Shown here: piece after piece, positions 35,181-43,421 of the stretch
Numbering within the stretch: position 1 is the stretch's first letter
Layout: every line of letters begins with the position of its first letter
Assembly (NCBI RefSeq): GCF_947500075.1
Contig: NZ_CANMQS010000013.1
Coordinates: 1-49,185 of the forward strand
Length of the DNA stretch: 49,185 nt
Source: an uncultured Sulfitobacter sp.
GTDB lineage: Bacteria > Pseudomonadota > Alphaproteobacteria > Rhodobacterales > Rhodobacteraceae
Direction of reading: 5' to 3'
Program-made: the position numbers and the translations under genes
The notes under the pieces: model-generated
Told to the model about the DNA's origin: nothing
Seen by the model: the letters and a program-made list of their open reading frames with translations, nothing else
The model's database searches: none

Positions 35181-35549
35181 ATCAGAACCAGAAAACCTTT
35201 AGAACCAAGTACAAAGCCCGGATACTGCCCGGTTCTTGAGCGCCTGCAAAACCGCAGACAGGGGGCAGCACGAGTCGATCACCATGGCCGCAATCATAAA
35301 GGCTTTCGGCCGACTGTGAAAGAAATTTGGCAAAATAGCATAAAATTGCCACAATTGCCCTGCATGTTCCTGCCACTTTTTACGGCAGTTTTTTGTGAGG
35401 CGCGGCGCAGACCGCCGGCATTGCAGACCTTGCCCGCGGTGTTGCTTTCGCGCTAGGCCGTGCCCAAGTTAAGACAGGTTGTGGCATTTGGTCATGTTTT
35501 GGCCAGTTTCGTGGTGCACAGCCCCGTTTCGTAGTATTCAAGAGTTGGC
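35181..35549. promoter_or_regulatory. Divergent regulatory region of the export core
   Basis: 369 bp without a gene between the two arms of the export cluster. The exoY side is A/T-rich. AATTG-CCA-CAATT (35344-35356) is a perfect inverted repeat and also gives AATTGCC twice, 9 bp apart. Revcomp-related TTGTGGCATTT occurs at 35478-35488. AAATTGCCACA recurs on the minus strand upstream of the large beta-helix/LamG gene (81-91 of the circle). These are candidate sites for a shared regulator. No promoter boxes can be assigned. Confidence 0.5.
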
Positions 35550-36482
35550 ATGAACAGCACCATCGACATCTACACAGGCTTTTTCGGATTGACCGAGCGC
35601 CCCTTCTCGCTGGTGCCCGATCCCGACTTCCTGTTCTGGTCGCCGGCGCACAAGCGGGCCTATGCGATGCTGGAATACGGCATTGTCACCTGTGCGCCGA
35701 TCACGCTGATCACCGGCGAAGTGGGCGCGGGCAAGACCACGCTGATGCACCAGCTTTTGCGCTCGGTCGGGGACGAGGTGCAGGTGGGGCTGATTGCCAA
35801 TGCCCATGGGGATCGCGGCGAGCTGTTGCGCTGGGTGCTTCTGGCGCTGGGGCAGGAGGCGCGGGCCGATGAGACCTATGTCGACCTTTTTGGCCGGTTC
35901 CAGACCTATCTGATCGATCAATATGCTGCCGGGCGCCGGGTGGTGCTGATCTTTGACGAAGCGCAGAACCTCTCCCGCGAGAGCCTGGAAGAGCTGCGCA
36001 TGTTCACCAACATCAATTCCAACAAGGATGAGCTGTTGCAGCTGGTCCTTGTGGGCCAGCCGGAACTGCGCGACATGGTGCGCCGCCCCGATCTGCGCCA
36101 GTTTGCGCAGCGGGTGTCTTCGGCCTTTCATCTGGAGGCAATGGATCTGCGCACCGTGCGCAGCTATATTTCGCACCGTTTGAAAGTGGCCGGCGCCACA
36201 TCCGAGATTTTCCATCTGTCCGCGCGTGATCTGATCTTTGAAGCCACCGGCGGCGTGCCCCGGCTGGTCAATCAGCTCAGCGATCTGGCGATGGTCTATG
36301 CCTTCACCAAGGAAAACAAGACCGTGACGCGCCTGACGGTGCAGCAGGTGCTGGATGACGGGGTGTTCTTTGTGAACACGCTGGAGGATGCCCCCGCAGC
36401 GCCACCGGCCCCTGCGCCCGCGCCGCCGCGGGACAATTCGGTGCTGGTGCTTGAATCGCACCAGAAGAAAAAGGCCGACTGA
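35550..36482 (+). CDS. ExeA/GspA-like AAA ATPase of the exopolysaccharide system
   Basis: 310 aa. It starts with YTGFFGLTERPFSLVPDP, the signature of this family, then Walker A GEVGAGKTT (56-64), Walker B VLIFDEAQNLS (about 132-142) and a C-terminal Ala/Pro-rich tail. Homologues accompany exosortase-type polysaccharide clusters, where they are believed to energise or regulate assembly. The polysaccharide co-polymerase gene starts 3 bp after its stop. Confidence 0.88.
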   Translation: MNSTIDIYTGFFGLTERPFSLVPDPDFLFWSPAHKRAYAMLEYGIVTCAPITLITGEVGAGKTTLMHQLLRSVGDEVQVGLIANAHGDRGELLRWVLLALGQEARADETYVDLFGRFQTYLIDQYAAGRRVVLIFDEAQNLSRESLEELRMFTNINSNKDELLQLVLVGQPELRDMVRRPDLRQFAQRVSSAFHLEAMDLRTVRSYISHRLKVAGATSEIFHLSARDLIFEATGGVPRLVNQLSDLAMVYAFTKENKTVTRLTVQQVLDDGVFFVNTLEDAPAAPPAPAPAPPRDNSVLVLESHQKKKAD

Positions 36483-36484
36483 TC

Positions 36485-38083
36485 ATGGATTTCCGGTTTT
36501 ATTTCATGCTGTTTTTACGGCGCCTGCACTGGTTCTTGCTGTTCCTGATCATCGGTTCGGCCGTTGGTGTGACGCTGGCGAAGGTGCTGCCGGCGGTCTA
36601 TCTGTCGGAAGCGCGTCTGCTGGTGGAATCCGAACAGATCCCCGGCGATCTGGCGTCTTCCACGGTGCGCACCCAGGCCAGTGAGCAGATCGAGATCATC
36701 CAGCAGCGCATCCTGACCCGTGACACGCTGGTCGATATGGCCAACCGGCTGGACATCTACGGTGAGGATCCCGGTCAGGCCCGCCAGCCCGAAGACACCG
36801 ACAAGCTGGTCGAGGACATGCGCAACCGCATCAACATCGTCACCACCGGTGGTGGCACCCAGCGCGGTCTGGTGCGCGCGACGCTGATGGGGGTGAGCTT
36901 TGAAGCGCCCTCCGCACAGCTGGCCGCCACGGTCACCAACGAGCTGGTCACGCTGATTTTGCGCGAAGACGTCTCCATGCGGACCCGCGTGGCGCGCCAG
37001 ACGCTGGAGTTTTTCGAGCAGGAGGTGGGCCGGCTGGACAAGGAACTGGCCGACCGGGGTGCTGTGATCCTGGCTTTCAAGGAAGAAAACCAGGAAGCCC
37101 TGCCCGACAGTCTGGAATTCCGCCGCACCCAGCAGGCCGCCAATCAGGAACGCCTGTTGCAGGTCGAACGGCAGGAAGCCGCGCTGATTGACCGGCGCAA
37201 CCGCATGGTGCGCCTGCATGAGGCCTTTGGTCCCGAGGCCAATGTGCCCGAGGTGGCCCGGACCGCCGAACAGGCACAATTGCGGGAACTGGAGAACGAA
37301 CTGGCCGCGCAGCTGTCGATCCTGTCCCCGGAAAACCCCCGCATCAAACTGCTCGAAGCGCGCATCGAAGCGCTGCGCACGGTGGTTGACGCGCAGATCG
37401 ACCCGGCTGCGGCAACCGGCGGGGACGGCCAGCCGCTGACCGCCTATGAGATCGAACTGGCCGAGATCGACGGCGAACTTGAATTCCTGGCCGATCAGAA
37501 AAAGCTGGTCACCGACACATTGGCCGACCTGCGCAGCTCGATCGAGGAAACGCCGGGCAATTCCATCACGCTGGAAACGCTGGAGCGTGATTATGCCAAC
37601 GTGCGGGTGCAATATGATCAGGCCGTGGCCAACAAGGCCCGTGCTGAAACCGGCGACATCATCGAAGCCCTGCGGCAGGGCCAGCGGATTTCCATCGTGG
37701 AACAGGCCGTGGTGCCTGCCGAACCCGAAAAACCCAACCGCATGCTGATCGCCGCAGGCGGGGTCAGCGGCGGCATCCTGCTGGGGCTGGGCATGGTGTT
37801 CCTGCTGGAACTGACCAACAAGGGCATCCGCCGCCCGGCCGATCTGACAAACGCGCTGGGGATCACGCCCTTTGCCACTTTGCCCTATTACCGCACCCGC
37901 GCTGAACGGGTCCGCCGCCGGCTGATCATTTTCGGCATTCTGGGGGTCTTCCTGATTGGCATCCCGGCCGCGCTCTGGGCGGTGGATACCTATATCATGC
38001 CGCTGGATGAGCTGATGGACACGCTGGCAGGGCAGGTGGGCCTTGCGGGATGGTCTCCCCTTGCTCCCCGCAGCCCGGTCTGA
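36485..38083 (+). CDS. Wzz/GumC-like polysaccharide co-polymerase
   Basis: 532 aa. Transmembrane helix near 12-38, a Wzz domain (VYLSEARLLVESEQIPG), long coiled coils (about 170-250 and 310-390), a second helix near 420-440 and a third near 478-496, which is one more than usual. It sets chain length and couples polymerisation to export through the tyrosine kinase encoded 10 bp downstream. No kinase domain in this protein, so the two-protein (CapA/CapB-like) arrangement applies. Confidence 0.89.
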   Translation: MDFRFYFMLFLRRLHWFLLFLIIGSAVGVTLAKVLPAVYLSEARLLVESEQIPGDLASSTVRTQASEQIEIIQQRILTRDTLVDMANRLDIYGEDPGQARQPEDTDKLVEDMRNRINIVTTGGGTQRGLVRATLMGVSFEAPSAQLAATVTNELVTLILREDVSMRTRVARQTLEFFEQEVGRLDKELADRGAVILAFKEENQEALPDSLEFRRTQQAANQERLLQVERQEAALIDRRNRMVRLHEAFGPEANVPEVARTAEQAQLRELENELAAQLSILSPENPRIKLLEARIEALRTVVDAQIDPAAATGGDGQPLTAYEIELAEIDGELEFLADQKKLVTDTLADLRSSIEETPGNSITLETLERDYANVRVQYDQAVANKARAETGDIIEALRQGQRISIVEQAVVPAEPEKPNRMLIAAGGVSGGILLGLGMVFLLELTNKGIRRPADLTNALGITPFATLPYYRTRAERVRRRLIIFGILGVFLIGIPAALWAVDTYIMPLDELMDTLAGQVGLAGWSPLAPRSPV

Positions 38084-38093
38084 GGAACGCGCC

Positions 38094-38978
38094 ATGGAAA
38101 AGATACAATCCGCCCTTGCCAAGGCCCGCGCCGAACGCGGCAGCGTTGCCGCCCAGCCCGACCGGGCCGCTGCCCTGCCTGCGCGCGCGCAGACACCGGC
38201 CCCGACGCTTGACCGGGCCGCGGTGGCCGCGGCGGTCGCCTCCCAGCCCGGCCCGCAGGCGGATGTGCAGGCGGCCTGGGACGCGCTCCCGGCGCTGACG
38301 CTCAGCCCGCGCACGATCAAACGCAACCGGATCGTGGCGCTGAGCGGCGGGCGCGATGCCACCGGCATCGACATGATGCGCACCCGTGTGCTGCAACAGA
38401 TGCGCGACAACAACTGGCGGCGGCTGGCGATCACCTCGCCCACGGCGGCCTGCGGCAAAAGCACCATCGCGCTGAACCTGGCGATGAGCCTGCAACGCCA
38501 GCCCGATCTGCGCACCATGCTGCTGGAGCTGGACTGGCGCCGCCCCTCGCTCAGCCGGATGCTGGGGATCGAGAAAAATCTGCATTTCGGTCAGGTGCTG
38601 GCGGGTACCGCCGGTTTTGCCGACAACGCCCTGCGCCATGGTGACAATCTGGCGATTGCCAGCAACCAGACCCCGATGCAGGACGCCGCCGAACTGCTGG
38701 GCAGCCCCAAGGTGCCGCAGATCCTGAACCGGATGGAAGCCGATTACGCCCCCGATCTGATGATCTTTGACACCCCGCCGATGCTGGTGACCGATGACAT
38801 GATGGCCTTTGCCCGCCATGTGGATTGCGTGCTGCTGGTGGCCGGTGCGGAATCCACCAGCGTCAAGGAAATCGACATCTGCGAACAGGAACTGGCCAGC
38901 CAGACCAACGTGATGGGCGTGGTGCTGAACAAGTGCCGCTACATGGGTGCCAGCCATGATTACGGCTATTACGAGTAA
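38094..38978 (+). CDS. Bacterial tyrosine autokinase (CpsD/CapB type)
   Basis: 294 aa from ATG 38094 (GAGGAA upstream). MEKIQSALAKARAERG start is shared with kinases of exosortase clusters. Walker A is TAACGKST (variant of the usual GEGKST), A' is LLELDWRRPSL and Walker B LMIFDTPPML. The C-terminus carries the tyrosine cluster YMGASHDYGYYE, the autophosphorylation tail. Partner of the upstream co-polymerase; phosphorylation cycles control chain length and export. Confidence 0.88.
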   Translation: MEKIQSALAKARAERGSVAAQPDRAAALPARAQTPAPTLDRAAVAAAVASQPGPQADVQAAWDALPALTLSPRTIKRNRIVALSGGRDATGIDMMRTRVLQQMRDNNWRRLAITSPTAACGKSTIALNLAMSLQRQPDLRTMLLELDWRRPSLSRMLGIEKNLHFGQVLAGTAGFADNALRHGDNLAIASNQTPMQDAAELLGSPKVPQILNRMEADYAPDLMIFDTPPMLVTDDMMAFARHVDCVLLVAGAESTSVKEIDICEQELASQTNVMGVVLNKCRYMGASHDYGYYE

Positions 38979-39134
38979 CCCGCCTGATCCTCAGAGGCTG
39001 CGACACTCCGGGGCATCTGTGCGAAATGTTGCCTAATCTGAAACGATAATCCAATTTCAGCCTGACTGTTGCCATGATGTTGCCGCGATACCTGCTCAGA
39101 CAGAGGAAAACACCTCTTTGAGAAAGGTTCGCCC
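38979..39134. promoter_or_regulatory. Leader of the type I secretion operon
   Basis: 156 bp. TGTTGCC appears at 39027, 39067 and 39078, the last two 11 bp apart. CTGAAA and TTTCAG form an interrupted inverted repeat just before. AGAGG-AAAACA-CCTCT (39102-39117) makes a small hairpin immediately before the ribosome binding site GAGAAAGG. Confidence 0.4.
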
Positions 39135-41309
39135 ATGCGCTGGCGCGGCAAGACACAGGCACCCGATACCGGCCCCGCAGCAGGGGCGGCCGGCACATCC
39201 ACCAGCTATCCTTCCGCCCTGCGCGGATTGCGCGGCGCGGTCTGGGCAGTGCTGGGGATGTCGGCCATCATCAATGTGCTGATGCTGACCGGTTCGATCT
39301 ACATGTTGCAGATCTATGACCGGGTGCTCTCCAGCGGGTCGGTCTCCACGTTGATGGGGCTGTTCAGCGTTGTGGTGATCCTCTTTGCCTTCCTTGGGTT
39401 TTACGACTTTTTGCGGGTGCGGCTGTTGTCGCGCGCCGCCTTGCGGCTGGATCGCGCGTTGGGCGTGCCGGCCTTTGGACGCTGGGTGCGCGCAGGCCTG
39501 CCTGCCGGAACCGCTCAGACCCCCTCCGGGACAGACGACAAGACAGACATGAAAGCCGGCGCAGAAGCGGGAACGGCCCTCCAGGATCTCGGGGCGGTGC
39601 GGGGGTTTCTCTCAAGCCCGGCCGTCACCGCCCTTGCAGATCTGCCTTTTGTACCGCTGTTTCTGGCGGTGCTTTTCCTCATTCACCCCTGGCTGGGGTG
39701 GCTCACGGTGGCGGGCGCTGGCGTTGCGGCGCTGATTGCGCTTTTGAACCGCGCCCTGACCCGGAATGCCATCCGCCATGCAGGCCGCTTTGAAGGGGCC
39801 GAGCGGGACTTTACCGACCGCAGCCGCCGCAATGCCGAAGCGATTTTTGCCATGGGCATGTATGGGGCGATTGCCGGCCGCTGGCGCGATCTGCACCACA
39901 AGGTACTGGTGTCCGCGCAAAAGGGCGGCGATCCGTCGGAGGCTTTGGCCGCCACCAGCCGCGCGTTTCGGATGCTGTTGCAATCGGCGATCCTGACGCT
40001 GGGCGCTTTGCTGGTGCTGCAATCGCAGATTTCAGCAGGCATGATCATTGCCGCCTCCATCCTGTCGGGCCGCGCCCTGGCCCCGGTTGATCAGCTGATC
40101 GGCCAGTGGCGCGCGATCGGGCAGGGGCTGGCGGCCCACCGCCGGTTGTCAGAGAATTTCAATCAGGCCGAAGATACCCCCGAACGGGTCGATCTGCCCG
40201 ATCCCACCGGCACCATCAGCGTGCGCGCCCTGACCAAACTGGTCCCCGGCGCGCCTCTGGGCGCCACCGATGCTCCGCGCATCCTGTCCGGCATTGATTT
40301 TGAGCTGACCCCCGGCGACGGGCTGGGCGTCATTGGCAGTTCCGCCAGTGGCAAATCCACCCTTGCGCGGCTGCTGGTCGGCGCCATGCAGGGCGACGCG
40401 GGCGAGATCCGCTTTGACGGCGCGCGGCCCGAACAATGGGACCCGGTGCGGCTGGGCCGCAACATCGGCTATCTGCCGCAGGTGCTGGAGATGCTGCCGG
40501 GCACGATCCGTGACAACATTGCGCGGTTTGATCCGGCGGCCTCTGACGAAAGCGTCATTGCGGCGGCCACGCTCACCGGCATCCACGACATGATCCTGAA
40601 ACTGCCCAAGGGGTACGGCACGCAATTGTGTGACCCTGCGGCCCCCGTGCCCCTGTCGGGCGGTCAGATGCAGCGGCTGGGACTGGCCCGTGCGGTGCAC
40701 GGCATGCCGCGCATCGTGGTGCTGGATGAACCGAATTCGAACCTGGATATGGCCGGCGACGCGGCCCTGACCCAGACGATTGCCGCCCTGCGCGATGCAG
40801 GCTCCACCGTGGTGGTGATGGCGCACCGGCCCAGCGTGCTGGCGGCGGTGAACAAGCTGATGATACTGGATGCCGGCATGGTGCGGGTCTTTGGTGACAA
40901 GGATGATGTGCTGGCGGAGGATTTCAAAGTGGTCAGCCCGTCAGAAGCCACGCTGGAGAGGGGCAAGACACCCACAGCGGTGATTGAGGCCGCCCCGGTG
41001 AGCCCACCGACACCGGCAGAGGGACAGGTCCCGGAAGACCTTCTTGATGCCGATGACGGCAATGGCCCGGATGCCGAATTTGAAGGGGACACACCGCCGG
41101 TGTCCATGAGCCTGCCGGTGCTGGCGCTGGCCGAAGCCCGCGCCCGCCGCCAACGCGAAGCGGAGGCCGCAGAGGCGGCAAAGGCGCGCAAGGTCCCGAT
41201 GATCACGCGCCGCATCTCCCATGCGGATGTGCGCCCGGCAGAGGGGGCTGAGGCCGCCGGAGCGCCCGGCAGCGACGCATTCGATTTTGAGCAAAGGGCG
41301 CAGGCATGA
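39135..41309 (+). CDS. Type I secretion ABC transporter (PrtD-like)
   Basis: 724 aa. Six-helix membrane domain (about 35-330; LTGSIYMLQIYDRVLSSGS is typical of PrtD/HasD), then the ATPase: Walker A GSSASGKST (about 400-408), signature LSGGQMQRLGLARA (about 508), Walker B IVVLDEP with NSNLD. Residues about 575-724 are an acidic, Ala-rich extension not found in ordinary family members of about 570-590 aa. It exports proteins with an uncleaved C-terminal signal. The adaptor gene overlaps its stop by 4 bp. The likely cargo is the protein of 45390-49040. Confidence 0.9.
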   Translation: MRWRGKTQAPDTGPAAGAAGTSTSYPSALRGLRGAVWAVLGMSAIINVLMLTGSIYMLQIYDRVLSSGSVSTLMGLFSVVVILFAFLGFYDFLRVRLLSRAALRLDRALGVPAFGRWVRAGLPAGTAQTPSGTDDKTDMKAGAEAGTALQDLGAVRGFLSSPAVTALADLPFVPLFLAVLFLIHPWLGWLTVAGAGVAALIALLNRALTRNAIRHAGRFEGAERDFTDRSRRNAEAIFAMGMYGAIAGRWRDLHHKVLVSAQKGGDPSEALAATSRAFRMLLQSAILTLGALLVLQSQISAGMIIAASILSGRALAPVDQLIGQWRAIGQGLAAHRRLSENFNQAEDTPERVDLPDPTGTISVRALTKLVPGAPLGATDAPRILSGIDFELTPGDGLGVIGSSASGKSTLARLLVGAMQGDAGEIRFDGARPEQWDPVRLGRNIGYLPQVLEMLPGTIRDNIARFDPAASDESVIAAATLTGIHDMILKLPKGYGTQLCDPAAPVPLSGGQMQRLGLARAVHGMPRIVVLDEPNSNLDMAGDAALTQTIAALRDAGSTVVVMAHRPSVLAAVNKLMILDAGMVRVFGDKDDVLAEDFKVVSPSEATLERGKTPTAVIEAAPVSPPTPAEGQVPEDLLDADDGNGPDAEFEGDTPPVSMSLPVLALAEARARRQREAEAAEAAKARKVPMITRRISHADVRPAEGAEAAGAPGSDAFDFEQRAQA

Positions 41310-42637
41310 AGCTTTTGACCGATCAGACCGGGGGCGCTGCGCCCTCCGTGCAGGCCCCGGAATGCGGATTGCGCCGCACCCTGTGGCTGGGGGCGTTTGG
41401 CTTTGTCGCGCTCTTTGGCGCGGTGGGGGGCTGGGCGGCGACCACCGTCATTGGCGGTGCTGTGGTGGCCAGCGGGCAGGCCGTGGTGCCGGGCAAACCG
41501 CAGGTGGTGCAAAGCCTCGATGGCGGTGTGATTGCCGCCATTCACGTGCAGGATGGTGACCGGGTGCGCGCGGATGATCTGCTGATGCAGCTTGATCCGA
41601 CGCTGGTGGAAGTGAACCTGAACATTTCGCGCGGCCGTCTGGCGGCGGCATTGGCGCGGCAGGCGCGGTTGCGCGCTGAACAACTGGGTCTTGAGACCCC
41701 TGATTTCTCTCTGCCCCCGCTGCCCTTTGCGGCGCCGGATATTGCGGAACCCATGGCCCGCGAGCTGGCGATTTTCAAAACCCGCGCTGAGACCCTCCAA
41801 GGTCAGCGCGAGCAACTGGCGGAGACGCTCCACCAGTTGGAAACCCAACGGGAAGGCACCCAGGGCCAGATGGCGGCGGTTGAGGAGCAGGCGGCCTCTC
41901 TGGACGGGGATCTGGATGGGCTGCGCAAGCTCTCCAAACAGGGGCTTGTGCGGCAAAGTCAGCTGTCGCAACTGCAACGGGCACGGGCGCAGCTGACCGG
42001 CGAAATGGCGGGCCTGCGGGCCACGCTGTCGCGGCTGGAGATTGCGGGCCGTGACGCGCATCTTGAATTGCGCCAGGCCGAACGGGCGTTCCGCGAAGAG
42101 GTGATTTCCACCCTGCGCGATGCCACCGCAGAGGTGGAGGAATTGACGCTGGAGATTGTCACCCGCACGGCACAGTTGGACCGCATCGACATTCGCGCGC
42201 CCACGGGCGGCATCGTGCATGAGATGCAGGTGGCGACCAAAGGCGGCGTTGTGGCCCCCGGCGGCACGATCCTGCAGGTGATCCCGCTGGACCGGGGTCT
42301 GGATTTCGAGTTGCGCGTTGATCCACGGTCCGTGGATCAGGTGCGTCCGGGGCAATCGGCTGAACTGGTGCTGGCGTCCTTTGATCCCCAAAGCACCCCG
42401 CAGCTGAAGGGCGAGGTGACGTCTGTCTCCGCCGCTGCCGTGACGGATCCCAAGACGGGGCAGGAATTTTACCGCGTGGGTCTGGATGTGTCGGATGAGG
42501 AACTGGCGCGGGCCGGCGACGTGGATCTGATCCCCGGCATGCCGGTGGAGGCCTATCTGCACACCGGCGACCGGACGGTGCTGGCGTATCTGCTGCATCC
42601 GGTGACGACGCATCTGCGGCGGGCATTCCGGGAGTGA
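41306..42637 (+). CDS. HlyD-family type I secretion adaptor
   Basis: 443 aa: one N-terminal helix (about 30-55), GGVIAAIHVQDGDRV lipoyl-like half, long coiled-coil hairpin (about 110-280), then APTGGIVHEMQVATKGGVV and a beta-barrel with PGMPVEAYLHTGDRTVLAYLLHP, the conserved end of HlyD/PrtE proteins. It links the ABC transporter to a TolC-type outer-membrane protein, which is not encoded here and must come from the host. Confidence 0.92.
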   Translation: MKLLTDQTGGAAPSVQAPECGLRRTLWLGAFGFVALFGAVGGWAATTVIGGAVVASGQAVVPGKPQVVQSLDGGVIAAIHVQDGDRVRADDLLMQLDPTLVEVNLNISRGRLAAALARQARLRAEQLGLETPDFSLPPLPFAAPDIAEPMARELAIFKTRAETLQGQREQLAETLHQLETQREGTQGQMAAVEEQAASLDGDLDGLRKLSKQGLVRQSQLSQLQRARAQLTGEMAGLRATLSRLEIAGRDAHLELRQAERAFREEVISTLRDATAEVEELTLEIVTRTAQLDRIDIRAPTGGIVHEMQVATKGGVVAPGGTILQVIPLDRGLDFELRVDPRSVDQVRPGQSAELVLASFDPQSTPQLKGEVTSVSAAAVTDPKTGQEFYRVGLDVSDEELARAGDVDLIPGMPVEAYLHTGDRTVLAYLLHPVTTHLRRAFRE

Positions 42638-42646
42638 TGTGACGTG

Positions 42647-42771
42647 CCGTAGGGTGCGCATTTACTGCGCACCATCCACAGAACCAAAACAGCGCCCCGG
42701 CATGCGATCATCCCGCGCCGGGGTTTCATGCCGACATGAAGCACGGTGCGCCGTAAATGCGCACCCTACGG
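42647..42771. repeat. REPIN-like element with 19-bp terminal inverted repeats
   Basis: CCGTAGGGTGCGCATTTAC at 42647-42665 is the exact reverse complement of 42753-42771, with 87 bp between. Each end carries the REP palindrome also present singly at 20430 and 29663. Inside are further hairpins (TTCATG/CATGAA). No coding capacity. Confidence 0.7.
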
Positions 42772-42816
42772 GGTTTGATCCACCCGCACGGAATCAAGGG
42801 CTTTAGCCCGCCGTGC

Positions 42817-42845
42817 AGCGCCAGACCCTCCCACGGTCTGGCGCT
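42817..42845 (+). terminator. Strong hairpin downstream of the type I secretion operon
   Basis: AGCGCCAGACC and GGTCTGGCGCT form an 11-bp perfect stem with a 7-nt loop, followed only by TTGG. Probable terminator for the secretion operon; its sequence is part of a larger inverted repeat with 42933-42952. Confidence 0.5.
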
Positions 42846-43068
42846 TTGGCAACCGCAAGTGCCACGCTGGTGAGGCGGCGTATGTTTGGCAGCCATAAAC
42901 TGCCACGCTGTCAGGAAGGGATGCGCCCGCCCAGGGTCTGGCGCTGCACGGCTCACGCCCCCCCGTTGCCCCCCGCCCGCACGCTCCCCCAGACCAGCCT
43001 TAACGCCCATGGGGTAAGCCTCCTCCCCTCTGCCCGCACCCTGCGGGATCCTTGCAAGGAGACTTTAG

Positions 43069-43332
43069 ATGTCTGATGATTTTTCTTCCCATACCACCGG
43101 CCTGACTTCGCCCGCGCGCGCAGCCGAGGCGATTACCCCCAGTGATGGCGCGCCGCTGGCCGACGCCGTGCGCGCGCTCTATGTGGGCGGCGCTGGCGCC
43201 ATCCGGGTGCGTATGGTGTCCGGTGATGTGGTGGATTTCGCCAATGCACAAAGCGGCATGGTCTATCCGCTGCGCGTCGATCAGGTGATGGCCACCGGCA
43301 CCTCGGCCACGGGGATCGTGGGGCTGCGCTGA
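43069..43332 (+). CDS. GTA head-spike-base protein homologue (Rcc01079 family)
   Basis: 87 aa. TTGLTSPARAAEAITPSDG, ALYVGGAGAIRVRMVSGDVV, and YPLRVDQVMATGTSATGIVGL cover almost the whole length of the small spike-base family named after RCAP_rcc01079. In Rhodobacter capsulatus that protein forms the base of the gene transfer agent head spikes, which bind the capsule. Here it lies alone, without any capsid or tail gene, within a polysaccharide plasmid. AAGGAG upstream of the ATG. Either a structural part supplied to a chromosomal GTA or phage, or the fold is reused at the cell surface. Confidence 0.82.
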   Translation: MSDDFSSHTTGLTSPARAAEAITPSDGAPLADAVRALYVGGAGAIRVRMVSGDVVDFANAQSGMVYPLRVDQVMATGTSATGIVGLR

Positions 43333-43338
43333 GGCCCC

Positions 43339-43354
43339 TTAAGGTTTCGTTAAC
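43339..43354 (+). promoter_or_regulatory. CtrA-type binding site
   Basis: TTAA-GGTTTCG-TTAAC, exact match to TTAA-N7-TTAAC, 68 bp before the acyltransferase ATG and 7 bp after the stop of the spike-base gene. Placed as expected for a site overlapping the acyltransferase promoter. Confidence 0.55.
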
Positions 43355-43421
43355 CAAACTTTCCTAACCCTTGTCGCGGCCCCGTTGCGCCGGGCCGTGA
43401 CACGCCGGGCTATGGGGGCAG

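Larger units (their letters stand above)
42638..43068. other. 431-bp structured non-coding region
   Basis: It contains, in order, a REPIN-like element (42647-42771), an 11-bp hairpin (42817-42845), a 20-bp inverted repeat (42810-42829 with 42933-42952) and two imperfect 25-bp direct repeats (42845-42869 and 42885-42910). The direct repeats share TTTGGCA and TGCCACGCTG, and each can fold by its own TGGCA/TGCCA pair. C-rich DNA follows. TCCTTGCAAGGA at 43049-43060 is a palindrome covering part of the ribosome binding site of the next gene. No open frame here looks real. Confidence 0.6.

Noticed and set aside
36515..38518. A 667-codon minus-strand frame opposite the co-polymerase and kinase
   Set aside because: No recognisable motifs and full overlap with two well-supported genes on the plus strand.
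40664..42661. A 665-codon minus-strand frame opposite the type I secretion genes
   Set aside because: Low-complexity Arg/His/Gln-rich shadow; the plus strand shows Walker and HlyD motifs.
43069..43332. Possibility that the spike-base gene is part of a prophage
   Set aside because: Neighbours are a type I secretion operon and an acyltransferase; no capsid, portal, terminase or tail genes occur on the circle.
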